The notes below the pieces were generated by a model. The model was not told the origin of the DNA. It saw only the letters and a list, made by a program, of their open reading frames with translations, and made no database searches. Position numbers and translations under genes: made by a program. Shown in pieces: positions 1 to 8,836 of a stretch of 64,000 bases of DNA; positions within the stretch are counted from its first letter, which is position 1; each line of letters begins with the position of its first letter. Origin of the DNA: UBA12170 sp964293475 (lineage in GTDB: Bacteria; Bacteroidota; Bacteroidia; Bacteroidales; UBA12170); the NCBI GenBank assembly GCA_964293475.1, contig CAXYYJ010000019.1, positions 1 through 64,000 of the forward strand, written 5' to 3'.

Positions 1-912
1 ATTCAACCCAGTTTTTTCGAAATGACAGTTGGTATGGCGTTCAACTATTTTGCGCAAGAAAAAGTAGATATAGCCATCATTGAAACGGGTATGGGCGGCA
101 GACTCGATAGCACCAATATTATTAGACCAGAGCTATCTGTTATAACCAATATTGGCAAGGATCATACACAGTTTCTGGGCGAAAAACCTGAGCAAATTGC
201 TGCCGAAAAAGCGGGAATTATAAAATCAGGGATTTCTGTTCTAATTGGCGAAAGACAAGTGGAGGTAGAAAAGGTTTTTCGAACCGTAGCAGATGAATTA
301 TCATCACCCATATTCTTTGCCGACGATATGTTTAGCATTGAGAAATCGGATATGGGCTATCATATTTTTAAGGGAAATATGTCTTTTCTAACCGGAATTA
401 GTTTGCCTCTTGGCGGGAATTATCAAATTAAAAATCTGCTCACTGCCTATTCAGCCTGCCATCTTTTGGGGTTGGACGATAAATATTTAAAAACTGCCTT
501 TGAGAATGTAATTGCAAACACAGGTTTAAAAGGACGTTGGCAGGTATTGCAGGAGAATCCCAAAGTTGTTTGTGATACAGGACATAATATTGACGGGCTT
601 CGATGGGTCATGAATCAAATAGCCGGAGAAAGATATAACAAGCTCCATATGGTTATTGGAGTTGTGAACGACAAGGATTTGGGCAGTATTTTGCCTCTGT
701 TTCCCCGCGAGGCAAGCTATTATTTTTGTCAGGCTTCGATTCCGCGAGCTTTAGAAGCACAGGTTCTGGCAGATGAAGCAGAAAAATTTGGATTGAAGGG
801 CAAGGTGTTTTCCACAGTGCCATTGGCTTTGCAAGCTGCCCTGGATGATGCAGATGATGGTGATTTCATTTTTATTGGGGGGTCAACTTTCACTGTTGCC
901 GATGCTTTATAA
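1..912 (+). CDS. folC: Bifunctional folylpolyglutamate/dihydrofolate synthase, 3' part
   Basis: This is the C-terminal part of a Mur-ligase-family enzyme that adds glutamate to dihydropteroate or folates in the cytoplasm. The frame is open from base 1, where PSFFEMT precedes the first internal Met, so the gene starts outside the window. Visible family motifs are ETGMGGRLDSTN, the NIGKDHTQFLG segment and AEKAGIIKSG, followed by the Mur C-terminal domain with VCDTGHNIDG and the FIGGSTFTVAD end. The ATP P-loop region lies upstream and is not seen. The stop is at 910-912, followed by an intergenic stretch holding the rpsA promoter. Identity is secure; only the missing 5' end limits the call. Confidence 0.93.
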   Translation: MQPSFFEMTVGMAFNYFAQEKVDIAIIETGMGGRLDSTNIIRPELSVITNIGKDHTQFLGEKPEQIAAEKAGIIKSGISVLIGERQVEVEKVFRTVADELSSPIFFADDMFSIEKSDMGYHIFKGNMSFLTGISLPLGGNYQIKNLLTAYSACHLLGLDDKYLKTAFENVIANTGLKGRWQVLQENPKVVCDTGHNIDGLRWVMNQIAGERYNKLHMVIGVVNDKDLGSILPLFPREASYYFCQASIPRALEAQVLADEAEKFGLKGKVFSTVPLALQAALDDADDGDFIFIGGSTFTVADAL

Positions 913-968
913 TCACATTTTCAGGCATTTAGCACCTGTATTTGAGCATCTATTTTTTTTATCTTCTT

Positions 969-1000
969 TTTGGTAAATAGTTGAATATGTTATATTTTTG
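969..1000 (+). promoter_or_regulatory. Bacteroidota-type promoter for rpsA
   Basis: A -33 TTTG-like element ends at 972 and, after 20 bases, is followed by TATTTTTG (993-1000), which matches the Bacteroidota -7 consensus TAnnTTTG. Transcription would start near 1007. That leaves a leader of about 110 bases before the preferred rpsA start codon at 1117. Confidence 0.6.
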
Positions 1001-1116
1001 CAACCCCATTCAAAAAGATGTAAATAATTGAGTATTAACCAGGTTTTGAATTTTGAATGAGTGGGGTCAAAATTGAAAAACCGCATATATATTGTCTTAG
1101 TACAATTAAGTTCTCT

Positions 1117-3054
1117 ATGAGCGAAGAAATCAACAAAGCTGAAGAAGCAAACGAATTAGTTGAAGAAACTAATGATACTGTGGAAGAAACAGTAGAAGAT
1201 ACTGTAGAAGAAACAGTAGAAGAATCAATTGAAGATGATTTAGTAGAATTACCTTTAATTCTTAAAAAAGAAGAGAAAAAGCCTTTTGAGCCATTCAAAC
1301 AGGATTTGGATTTTAATTGGGATGCCATTGGTAAAAAACGTGAAATTTATTCTGTAAGCGACCGTGAAAATCTGGAAAATGCCTATGGTCAAACTTTGAA
1401 ATCCATTTCGGAGCACGAAGTTATCGAAGGTACAGTGGTTGCTATTAATTCACGCGAGGTTGTTGTTAATATTGGATACAAATCCGATGGTTTAATTGCA
1501 GCATCCGAAGTTAGATACAATACCAAACTGAAAATTGGTGATAAAATTGAAGTTTACGTTGAAAATCAGGAAAATCTTAAAGGTCAGCTTCAATTATCTC
1601 ACAAAAAAGCACGTACATTACAAAGTTGGGATCGTGTAAATGCTGCATTCGACAACGATGAAGTAATTACAGGTTTCGTAAAAAGCCGCACTAAAGGTGG
1701 TTTAATTGTGGATGTATTCGGAATCGAATCATTCCTGCCAGGTTCTCAAATCGATGTTAAACCTATTCGCGACTACGATATTTTTGTAGGTAAGAATATG
1801 GAGTTCAAAATCGTTAAAATCAATCATGAGTTTAAAAACGTAGTTGTTTCTCATAAAGCCTTGATTGAAGACGAATTGGAAGCACAAAAAACCGAAATCA
1901 TTGCCCGTCTTGAAAAAGGACAAGTTCTCGAAGGAATCGTTAAAAACATCACTTCTTATGGTGTATTCATCGACCTTGGTGGCGTAGATGGTTTAATCCA
2001 CATTACCGATTTAAGCTGGGGACGTATTACTCACCCAGAAGAAATTGTGAAACTGGATTCTAAAATCAATGTGGTTATCCTCGATTTTGACGAAAACAAA
2101 AAACGTATTGCCCTTGGTCTGAAACAACTTACATCTCACCCATGGGATGCTCTTAAAGACGACTTAAAAGTTGGCGATACCGTTAAAGGTAAAGTTGTTG
2201 TAATTGCTGATTACGGTGCATTTATCGAAATTCAACCTGGTGTTGAAGGTTTAATCCACGTTTCGGAAATGAGCTGGTCGCAACATTTACGCACTGCCCA
2301 CGATTTTGTTAAAGTTGGCGACGATGTAGAAGCTGTAATCTTAACCTTAGACCGCGACGAACGCAAAATGTCTTTGGGAATGAAACAATTAATTCCCGAT
2401 CCATGGGCTGCAATTGCAAGCAAATACCCCATTCAATCTAAACATAAAGCCACCGTTAGAAACTTCACCAACTTCGGCATTTTCGTTGAATTGGAAGAAG
2501 GCGTTGATGGTTTAATCCACATTTCTGATTTAAGCTGGTCTAAAAAAGTTAAACACCCCGCAGAATTTACAAAAATTGGCGATGTGTTAGACGTTTTAGT
2601 TCTGGAAGTTGACGAAGAAAACAGAAGATTATCTTTAGGCCACAAGCAATTAGAAGAAAATCCCTGGGATGTATTCGAAACAGTTTTCGGTTTGAACAGC
2701 GTGCATAAAGGCACAATTTTATCTGTAAATGATAAAGGTGCTGTAGTTGCTCTTCCTTATGGTGTAGAAGGTTTTGTGCCTAACCGTCATATGAAAAAAG
2801 AAGATAACTCTAAAATGACTACCGAAGATATTCTTGACTTTGTGGTAATTGAGTTTTCGAAAGAAAACAAGAAAATCATTCTTTCTCACAGCAATGCCTG
2901 GAAAGCAAAAGAAGAAAAACAAGCCCCAAAAGCCGAAAGCACTTCTTCTGCCAAATCAACCAGAAAAGCCAATGAAACCCAAAGCGAAGGAACCACCCTT
3001 GGTGATCTCAGCACTGAGTTGAACAAGCTTAAACAACAAATGGAAGGCAAATAG
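1117..3054 (+). CDS. rpsA: 30S ribosomal protein S1
   Basis: S1 binds mRNA on the small ribosomal subunit and helps translation initiation. This 645-residue form has an acidic N-terminal tail (residues 1-50, rich in E, T and V) and then six S1 OB-fold repeats starting near residues 102, 183, 268, 354, 440 and 527. Repeats 3 to 5 carry the typical GVDGLIHISDLSW-like signature. The C-terminal end is lysine-rich and low in complexity. The frame is open upstream to 1057, but that start falls in the predicted leader and would add an uncharacteristic stretch, so MSEEINKAEE at 1117 is preferred. It is monocistronic, with its own promoter and a strong terminator. Autoregulation by S1 is known in other bacteria and is only a possibility here. 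Confidence 0.95.
   Translation: MSEEINKAEEANELVEETNDTVEETVEDTVEETVEESIEDDLVELPLILKKEEKKPFEPFKQDLDFNWDAIGKKREIYSVSDRENLENAYGQTLKSISEHEVIEGTVVAINSREVVVNIGYKSDGLIAASEVRYNTKLKIGDKIEVYVENQENLKGQLQLSHKKARTLQSWDRVNAAFDNDEVITGFVKSRTKGGLIVDVFGIESFLPGSQIDVKPIRDYDIFVGKNMEFKIVKINHEFKNVVVSHKALIEDELEAQKTEIIARLEKGQVLEGIVKNITSYGVFIDLGGVDGLIHITDLSWGRITHPEEIVKLDSKINVVILDFDENKKRIALGLKQLTSHPWDALKDDLKVGDTVKGKVVVIADYGAFIEIQPGVEGLIHVSEMSWSQHLRTAHDFVKVGDDVEAVILTLDRDERKMSLGMKQLIPDPWAAIASKYPIQSKHKATVRNFTNFGIFVELEEGVDGLIHISDLSWSKKVKHPAEFTKIGDVLDVLVLEVDEENRRLSLGHKQLEENPWDVFETVFGLNSVHKGTILSVNDKGAVVALPYGVEGFVPNRHMKKEDNSKMTTEDILDFVVIEFSKENKKIILSHSNAWKAKEEKQAPKAESTSSAKSTRKANETQSEGTTLGDLSTELNKLKQQMEGK
1174..1221 (+). repeat. 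Two tandem 24-bp units in the acidic tail of rpsA
   Basis: A 24-base unit encoding DTVEETVE occurs twice head to tail, at 1174-1197 and 1198-1221, with one mismatch. It is in frame, so copy-number change would lengthen or shorten the acidic tail by eight residues. Confidence 0.85.
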
Positions 3055-3080
3055 TTTGTTTTTCATACATAATATCCTAA

Positions 3081-3107
3081 AGCCCGGCTTATTGCCGGGT
3101 TTTTTTT
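3081..3107 (+). terminator. Rho-independent terminator of rpsA
   Basis: CCCGGC (3083-3088) and GCCGGG (3094-3099) form a GC-rich stem with a five-base loop, followed by eight T residues. It lies 26 bases after the rpsA stop. Confidence 0.9.
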
Positions 3108-3322
3108 ATGCAGGTTAATTTCTGACGTTTTCATAACAAATCTATTTGAATTGATAGTAAAGAATTGATAAAATCGATTATATTTGAATTGGGAACTTTC
3201 AGCTCCAAACATTGTTGGGTTCTGTTTATCAATCAATCTGATTCTAATCACATCAAATTAATAGGTGAGAAATTAGATAATGATTATTAAATCAATGATT
3301 TATAGATGGTAAAAATTTTGTC

Positions 3323-4264
3323 ATGATGAGATATTTCAGAGATTATTTTAGAATAGACCGACGTGAGGAACGTGGTGTTCTTATTTTGGCATTCATAGTC
3401 TTTGTCCTTTTAATCATCAACTATTTTGCACAGGATTTCGCACCAAAACCAAAGGACTATTTCTCCAATTTTCAAGAGGAACGAAGTCAGTTAAACCTTC
3501 AGGCTTTTGAAGAAGAAAAGGAATTTGAAAAGAAAAGATCCCCTTACCCGAAGACTAAAAAACCTGAAACCACTTCTGCGAACCTTAACATTGCTGGTAG
3601 TTTTGACCTTAATTCTGTCGATGAAGAAACGCTCAAAAGCTACGGATTGCCCGAATTTTTAGTGAAGAATATTGTTAAGTATCGAACTAAAGGGGGTAAA
3701 TTCTATTCTCCTGAAGATGTTCAAAAGCTCTATGGTATGTCGGACGAGCTTTTTAGCCAAATGGAGCCATTTTTAGTTTTCCCCGAAAAGCAAAACCGAT
3801 TTGATTCTAAAGACTCAAAATCCGACAGCTCTGTAAGTAAACCCAGCAAGATTATATATGAGGATATTCAATTGGGTATTAACACTGCCGATTCGGTTGA
3901 TTTAGTTAAAATCAAGGGAATTGGCGCATACTACGCGGGAGAAATTGTGAAACACAGAAAGCGATTGGGTGGTTATTTGGGCATGTATCAGCTCATGGAG
4001 CTTTATAAAATGGATAGCACAAGATTTGCGGCATGTTCAAAAAACCTGTATTACGACGAGGTTCCTATCGTTAAAATTTCTCTGAACAATGCTGATTTTA
4101 AGGTGTTTCTCAATCATCCGTATATTGACTTTGAAACCACAAAGTATATTACAACCAAACGGAAAAAGCTGGGGAAATTTGCTTCATTGTACGAACTCAA
4201 AGACCCGCAAAAAATGCCCGATTCCCTTTATCAGAAGATATTGCCTTATTTAAAGCTCGATTAA
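3323..4264 (+). CDS. Membrane-anchored helix-hairpin-helix (ComEA-like) protein
   Basis: This 313-residue protein has a charged N-terminus and one transmembrane segment (about residues 18-36). A charged linker follows, then three helix-hairpin-helix units near residues 95-155, 185-245 and 250-310. Signatures include DLNSVDEETL, KIKGIGAYYAGEIVKHRKR and YITTKRKKLGKFASLYEL. ComEA-type HhH domains bind DNA non-specifically in DNA uptake, but Bacteroidota carry many such proteins of unknown role. The topology places the HhH repeats outside the inner membrane. Two adjacent ATGs (3323 and 3326) are both possible starts. I saw no competence gene next to it, so a DNA-uptake role is inference. Confidence 0.75.
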   Translation: MMRYFRDYFRIDRREERGVLILAFIVFVLLIINYFAQDFAPKPKDYFSNFQEERSQLNLQAFEEEKEFEKKRSPYPKTKKPETTSANLNIAGSFDLNSVDEETLKSYGLPEFLVKNIVKYRTKGGKFYSPEDVQKLYGMSDELFSQMEPFLVFPEKQNRFDSKDSKSDSSVSKPSKIIYEDIQLGINTADSVDLVKIKGIGAYYAGEIVKHRKRLGGYLGMYQLMELYKMDSTRFAACSKNLYYDEVPIVKISLNNADFKVFLNHPYIDFETTKYITTKRKKLGKFASLYELKDPQKMPDSLYQKILPYLKLD

Positions 4265-4293
4265 TTGCCCCACCATTAAAATTCTTAATTTTG
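4265..4293 (+). promoter_or_regulatory. Promoter of the threonine aldolase gene
   Basis: TTG (4265-4267), an 18-base spacer and TAATTTTG (4286-4293) fit the Bacteroidota promoter consensus. The predicted transcription start, near 4300, almost coincides with the ATG at 4302, so the mRNA would be leaderless or nearly so. Confidence 0.55.
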
Positions 4294-4301
4294 AGGCAAA
4301 A

Positions 4302-5309
4302 ATGAAAGGTTTTGCAAGCGACAACTGGGCTGGTACTCACCCAAAGATAATGGAAGCACTTATTCAAGCCAATTCCGGCCACGAACCAGCCTATGGAAAC
4401 GATAGTTTCACCACCAGAGCTCAGGAGGTATTTCGTAAAATTTTCGGAGAACAATCCACCACTTACTTTGTTTATAATGGAACCGGCGCCAATATCCTGG
4501 CTTTAGATGCGCTAACCAATAGTTTTAATAGTGTTATTTGTTCAGAACATGCTCATGTTCATGTGGATGAATGTGGTGGTTTGGAGAAACATACAAGCGC
4601 AAAGCTTATTGCAATTCCTTCGGCAAGTGGAAAATTATATCCTGGCGATTTGAAGAATTTCGTAAAAGCAGCCCGTTATCCCCATCAAAGTGTTCCGGCG
4701 GTTATTACGATATCGCAATCCACCGAATTGGGTACCGTGTATCAGCTTCATGAAATTGAAGCTTTGGCCACTCTGGCTCATGAGCATGGCTTGTACTTGC
4801 ATGTGGATGGGGCCAGGATTGCCAATGCAGCAGCGAGTCTGGGGGTTGATTTTAAAACCATGATTACAGATACAGGAGTCGATGTATTGTCGTTTGGGGG
4901 AACAAAAAATGGACTCATGTTTGGTGAAGCGGTGGTTTTTTTAAAGCCAGGCTTAGAAAAGCATTTTGAGCTCTACAGAAAGCAAGGCATGCAGCTGGCG
5001 TCTAAAATGCGATTTATAGCGGCTCAATTTATGGCATTGCTCGATGACGATTTGTGGTTGAAAAATGCAGCCCATTCCAATAAAATGGCACAAAAATTAA
5101 AGGAAGAACTCTTAAAATTCAATAGAATAGAAATAAGTCAACCCGTTGAATCCAATGGGGTTTGGGCAATCTTACCCGATGACCTTGCCCGAAAAATGCA
5201 GCAAAATGGTTTTTTCTATCCCTGGGACGAGTCGAAAAAGGAATACAGACTTATGTGTAGTTGGGATACGACTTTGGAAGATATTGATAGATTGGTACAA
5301 AGCATTTAA
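4302..5309 (+). CDS. ltaE: Low-specificity threonine aldolase (PLP-dependent)
   Basis: This enzyme cleaves threonine or allo-threonine to glycine and acetaldehyde in the cytoplasm. The 335-residue length fits the family. Visible features are the N-terminal FASDNWAGTHPKIMEAL segment, HVHVDECGG, the HVDGARIANAAASLG motif that contacts the cofactor, and SFGGTKNG, whose Lys forms the Schiff base with PLP. The short CSWDTT end is also typical. The gene stands alone between the HhH gene and a shared terminator. The family also includes other beta-eliminating lyases, so exact substrate preference is not proved. Confidence 0.9.
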   Translation: MKGFASDNWAGTHPKIMEALIQANSGHEPAYGNDSFTTRAQEVFRKIFGEQSTTYFVYNGTGANILALDALTNSFNSVICSEHAHVHVDECGGLEKHTSAKLIAIPSASGKLYPGDLKNFVKAARYPHQSVPAVITISQSTELGTVYQLHEIEALATLAHEHGLYLHVDGARIANAAASLGVDFKTMITDTGVDVLSFGGTKNGLMFGEAVVFLKPGLEKHFELYRKQGMQLASKMRFIAAQFMALLDDDLWLKNAAHSNKMAQKLKEELLKFNRIEISQPVESNGVWAILPDDLARKMQQNGFFYPWDESKKEYRLMCSWDTTLEDIDRLVQSI

Positions 5310-5310
5310 A

Positions 5311-5349
5311 AAAAAAGCTGCCCCAAATGATTAAGGCAGCTTTTTTTTT
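5311..5349. terminator. Bidirectional terminator between convergent genes
   Basis: GCTGCC (5317-5322) and GGCAGC (5335-5340) form a stem flanked by an A-run on the left and a T-run on the right. It can therefore terminate ltaE (+) and the T9SS gene (-), which converge here. Confidence 0.85.
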
Positions 5350-5363
5350 ATTGTTTAGAAAAA

Positions 5364-7691
5364 CTATTTCTTAACAACTTTTTGAGTAATTGTACCAGAT
5401 TGAGTATTAACACTGATGAAATATACTCCGGGGTTAAAAGCGCTCATATCCAGTGTTCTTTCATAGGAATTGGATTTTGCCTGAGCAACTTGTCTGTAAA
5501 CTTCCTTTCCATGACTATTGTAAACATAGAAGGAGAATTCTTCGCCGGCATTCAGTTGATTTACAGTGAATGTAAATACATCGCTGGTAGGATTAGGATA
5601 AACGCTCAACCTGTTTGCATTGGTTAATTCATTTACACCAACACCACTAATATGCAATATCATGCTGTCATCATCATCGGCTACGCAAGGCTCAGTAATT
5701 GCAAGATTAACAGATAAAGTACATACTCCATTGTTAATGTCTTGTGGGCCAGGAGTATAAATAGGCTGCATAATGGTTGCATCACTAAAACTTCCGTCAC
5801 CACTGGTTGTCCACTGAATGGTTCCGATATCGGCTCCTGTAGCTTCTAACTGAAAGGCATCAGTATCAAGGATAGTAGCATCGTCGCCAGCTTTAACCCA
5901 TGGCACAATGTTTAAATACATATTATCAGAAACTTCAACGCCATCGTAACCAGTTACGGTCATGGTTAAAGTACATCCACCGTTAGCCACATCCTGACTT
6001 CCTCTGATATAGGTGCTGTTGAATTGGTTTGCGGGGGAGAAAAATCCGTCACCATCGGTGGTCCAAAGGATGGATAGAACTCCGGAGCCAGAGCCCTGAG
6101 TTTGGTACTGACCGTTAACGCAAATATAAGCATCTTCGCCAGCGTAGGCAGTAGCGCTGCCAATTCCACCAAGGTCGAAAGAAGAAATCCAGGTTGACCA
6201 TCCGTTATATTCAGAGGTAAACCAGAAAATAGTATCGTTAGCAGGGTCCACATTTAAATCGGCATAATCCCCCCAACGGCTCATGCCCGATTGTGAGCTG
6301 GTGCCTGTTTTGAGTTCAACTTCTTCAATGGTCATAACGCCCACCGGATCGGTAGATTTTCTTCCGGTATATCTTAATGATGGATGAACAGTAGCACTGG
6401 TAACCGAATAAGCCAAGCCAATGTCGCCATATCCGTTTATGGCTGCAGAGCCCATCCAGCGGTGAACATCGGCATTGGGAGCAAAAGTACCTTCTTGATG
6501 AAGAGTCCAGTTTCCGCCATCGGTTCTTCTCATTTCATACCATCTGATACCGGCTTTTCCGTTGGCATAAACGGTGTGATTTGTAACCATTGATGCATAG
6601 CCATCGAATTTGCGATAGGCTAATCTGTTCATAATCATCGCTTGCAAGGCATCCAGTGACTGACCATTGGGCTGAGTAATATTGCCATTAAACTGACTAA
6701 AATTTGAAGGATTCAATGTTACCATTAAGTTTAGATAGGAGTTGGCTGGAGTATCCCAATCGGCAGATAAACCCCAAAGTTGGATGGTTTTTGCGGAGGT
6801 AATAAACATAACAGGACAAGGTTGGCCTACTTCAGGTAATGCTTCACCATCGATATCGGCAGGCATGGTAGCATAATAGTTGTTTTTCAAAAACTCAATC
6901 ATCGAAGCATCGGGATCGCCAACTAGCATTTTTTCTCTTTCAACCACAGTGATTTTTGAACCAAGGAAACTTGGGTTATAATTATTGGAGAACAAATTGT
7001 AGGTGGCATAGTAACCATCTCTCCAAACGCTGATTTTAGGATAATCGTTGAATTGAACTCCAAAGGCGAAAGCATATAAATGATAGGCTCCCAGAGGATC
7101 GCTGGTTTCAGAAACAGCAAAAAGCTCAAAATTTTGTGTACTTGTTGGCAAAGCAAACTGTGTGATAACCCAACGTTCAGCTTCCTCATCGAAAACAACT
7201 ATTGGATCACCATCGTTGGTGCCAACCCAAGGTCCTGGCAAATCAGACCATAAAGTGCTTAAATTGAGCGGACCTAATAGTTTGGTTCCGGTTTTTGTGT
7301 ACACGTTGTATTTTGAATTAACTACTTGTACAAAATGATCAGCGCTCACATCGCCATCGGTGTCGGGAGGAAAGTATCCAGTGTTGCCTTGACCATTGAA
7401 CCCAACTTGTGGACCACGGCTTTCTCTAGTTCCCATAGTTGTTTGCACAGCTTCGGTTGGACCAGTTTCCTGAGGCCATTTATTCATGTCGAGTTTATTT
7501 TTATTCACTTTTACAACAGGAATTGCATCTTCTTTGTTGGGGCTTAATTTTGCAGCTATTTCAGCTAAGGGACGCGATTTGGCATAGGCCACCGCTTTGG
7601 ATACTTTGACTGGTTTTGATTCATCTACCTGAGCCTTTAAGAAAAAAGGACTTATAACAAGCAGTAAAACAATTAGATAATTACGATTCAT
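5364..7691 (-). CDS. Secreted protein with T9SS type A sorting domain
   Basis: This 775-residue protein starts with a Sec signal peptide (MNRNYLIVLLLVISPFFLKA, cleaved near residue 20). It ends with a type A T9SS C-terminal domain (LSVYPNPTSDVF, about residues 695-775), so it should cross the outer membrane through the T9SS. The body, about residues 90-520, resembles a beta-propeller-like or hydrolase-like secreted domain that I cannot name. Residues about 520-680 hold two tandem Ig/PKD-like repeats with a shared TTxGDGxF pattern and a qDxxNGxCTLT motif. No catalytic residues could be assigned. It is transcribed alone. The cargo function, whether adhesion or polymer degradation, is open. Confidence 0.85.
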   Translation of the reverse strand: MNRNYLIVLLLVISPFFLKAQVDESKPVKVSKAVAYAKSRPLAEIAAKLSPNKEDAIPVVKVNKNKLDMNKWPQETGPTEAVQTTMGTRESRGPQVGFNGQGNTGYFPPDTDGDVSADHFVQVVNSKYNVYTKTGTKLLGPLNLSTLWSDLPGPWVGTNDGDPIVVFDEEAERWVITQFALPTSTQNFELFAVSETSDPLGAYHLYAFAFGVQFNDYPKISVWRDGYYATYNLFSNNYNPSFLGSKITVVEREKMLVGDPDASMIEFLKNNYYATMPADIDGEALPEVGQPCPVMFITSAKTIQLWGLSADWDTPANSYLNLMVTLNPSNFSQFNGNITQPNGQSLDALQAMIMNRLAYRKFDGYASMVTNHTVYANGKAGIRWYEMRRTDGGNWTLHQEGTFAPNADVHRWMGSAAINGYGDIGLAYSVTSATVHPSLRYTGRKSTDPVGVMTIEEVELKTGTSSQSGMSRWGDYADLNVDPANDTIFWFTSEYNGWSTWISSFDLGGIGSATAYAGEDAYICVNGQYQTQGSGSGVLSILWTTDGDGFFSPANQFNSTYIRGSQDVANGGCTLTMTVTGYDGVEVSDNMYLNIVPWVKAGDDATILDTDAFQLEATGADIGTIQWTTSGDGSFSDATIMQPIYTPGPQDINNGVCTLSVNLAITEPCVADDDDSMILHISGVGVNELTNANRLSVYPNPTSDVFTFTVNQLNAGEEFSFYVYNSHGKEVYRQVAQAKSNSYERTLDMSAFNPGVYFISVNTQSGTITQKVVKK

Positions 7692-7877
7692 AGTTTTATT
7701 TTAATTAATTATTATAAGATTTCGAAGCCTTGATATATAAAAGAATATTAATTGACTTACGGCGTTAATTTACCTCGCAATATTACAAAAAAAAATATCT
7801 ATATCACAAGCATTTACACACCTAAACTCATTATTAACACCTTGTTTTTACTATCGACAGGCTTAAATGTATTGTGG

Positions 7878-7909
7878 TTGCTTGCTTTGGGATAATTCAA
7901 CTATTTTTG
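7878..7909 (+). promoter_or_regulatory. Promoter of the AlkD-like gene
   Basis: TTG (7878-7880), a 21-base spacer and TATTTTTG (7902-7909) match the Bacteroidota consensus. The ATG follows at 7926, so the leader would be about ten bases. Confidence 0.55.
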
Positions 7910-7925
7910 CCAAAAATACTTTGTT

Positions 7926-8630
7926 ATGACAATTGGAGAATTTGTTGATGAATTGCGCGGATTGGCCTCGGAAGATTTGAAGAAGGAGTACATGAGAAAT
8001 GGAGCTGATGACAGGGTTCTCGGTTTGAAATATACATATCTCCAATACTATAAAAAAGAGTTGGGGAAAAATCATGAGTATGCCATTAAGCTATGGGATA
8101 CTCAGATTCCTGAAGTTCAGATTTTGGCAACAATGATTATTGATGAAGCTCATTTGAGTGCCGAAATCATCAATAAATGGAATAGCGATATCAATTTTTA
8201 CCTTCTCAGCGATGCATTTATTGGCAATATTTTATCTATTTATAAAGGAGTTCTGCCTTTGGCCAATCAGTGGATTTTGAGTAAAAACGAATATACCCTT
8301 CGCCATGCTTATACCATCATTTTTATGCTGGCCAAGGAAAATGGCTTTATGAAAGATGAAGTTTTCGAAAAATATTTACGTAAAATAGAAGAAGATATTC
8401 TCGATGCTCCCAACAGGGCAAAAGAAACCATGCTTTACAGCATTTTGAATATTGGCCGCAGAAGTCGGCATCTCAACGATAAAGCCATTGAGCTCATGGA
8501 AAAGATTGATGGTAAAGTGATTGTGAATCATGGTTCTACAGGCGGCATAACCCCGAATGTGCTTGATATATTAAAGATTGTTCGCAAAACTGAAGGCTTT
8601 ATCTTTTTTGCCCCGGGTGATATGCTCTAG
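7926..8630 (+). CDS. AlkD-like DNA alkylation repair (HEAT-repeat) protein
   Basis: This 234-residue, mostly helical protein resembles the AlkD family of HEAT-like DNA glycosylases that excise alkylated bases. The match rests on the pattern KLWDTQIPEVQILATMII followed by a W-x-x-D stretch (KWNSDINFYLLSD), which parallels the family's lWxtgihEarxLAs...W..dfdsWdlcD region. The second Trp of that motif is replaced by Phe/Tyr here, so catalytic activity is uncertain. The C-terminal third (INHGSTGGITPNVLD) is less familiar. It has its own promoter and no linked repair gene. It could instead be a non-catalytic HEAT protein. Confidence 0.6.
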   Translation: MTIGEFVDELRGLASEDLKKEYMRNGADDRVLGLKYTYLQYYKKELGKNHEYAIKLWDTQIPEVQILATMIIDEAHLSAEIINKWNSDINFYLLSDAFIGNILSIYKGVLPLANQWILSKNEYTLRHAYTIIFMLAKENGFMKDEVFEKYLRKIEEDILDAPNRAKETMLYSILNIGRRSRHLNDKAIELMEKIDGKVIVNHGSTGGITPNVLDILKIVRKTEGFIFFAPGDML

Positions 8631-8801
8631 AAATTTGGCGAAAGATTTAAACTACCTATTTCATTTACCAGGTCTTAATTTTTAGAAGTCTTCATGACTT
8701 TTCCACTCATTTCGCTGCATTTATTAGATTGGCTATCACCTGAAAATAAGATTTTAAGTTTATTTAAATTAGAATTGTTCTAAGTAAATAGGAATTTTTT
8801 A

Positions 8802-8809
8802 TATATTTG
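8802..8809 (+). promoter_or_regulatory. -7 element upstream of the flavoprotein gene
   Basis: TATATTTG matches TAnnTTTG. The -33 partner is weak: the nearest TTG, at 8775-8777, gives a 24-base spacer. The element overlaps a potential TTG start at 8807, which argues that translation begins at the ATG at 8837. Confidence 0.45.
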
Positions 8810-8836
8810 CCACTAACAAATAATACTGTAGAAAAA

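Noticed and set aside
1057..1116. In-frame upstream start for rpsA
   Set aside because: It lies in the predicted leader and adds 20 residues unlike any S1 N-terminus, while the ATG at 1117 begins a normal acidic S1 tail.
8807..8836. TTG start for the SQR/NDH-2-like flavoprotein
   Set aside because: It overlaps the predicted -7 element; the ATG at 8837 is directly followed by the FAD-binding segment.
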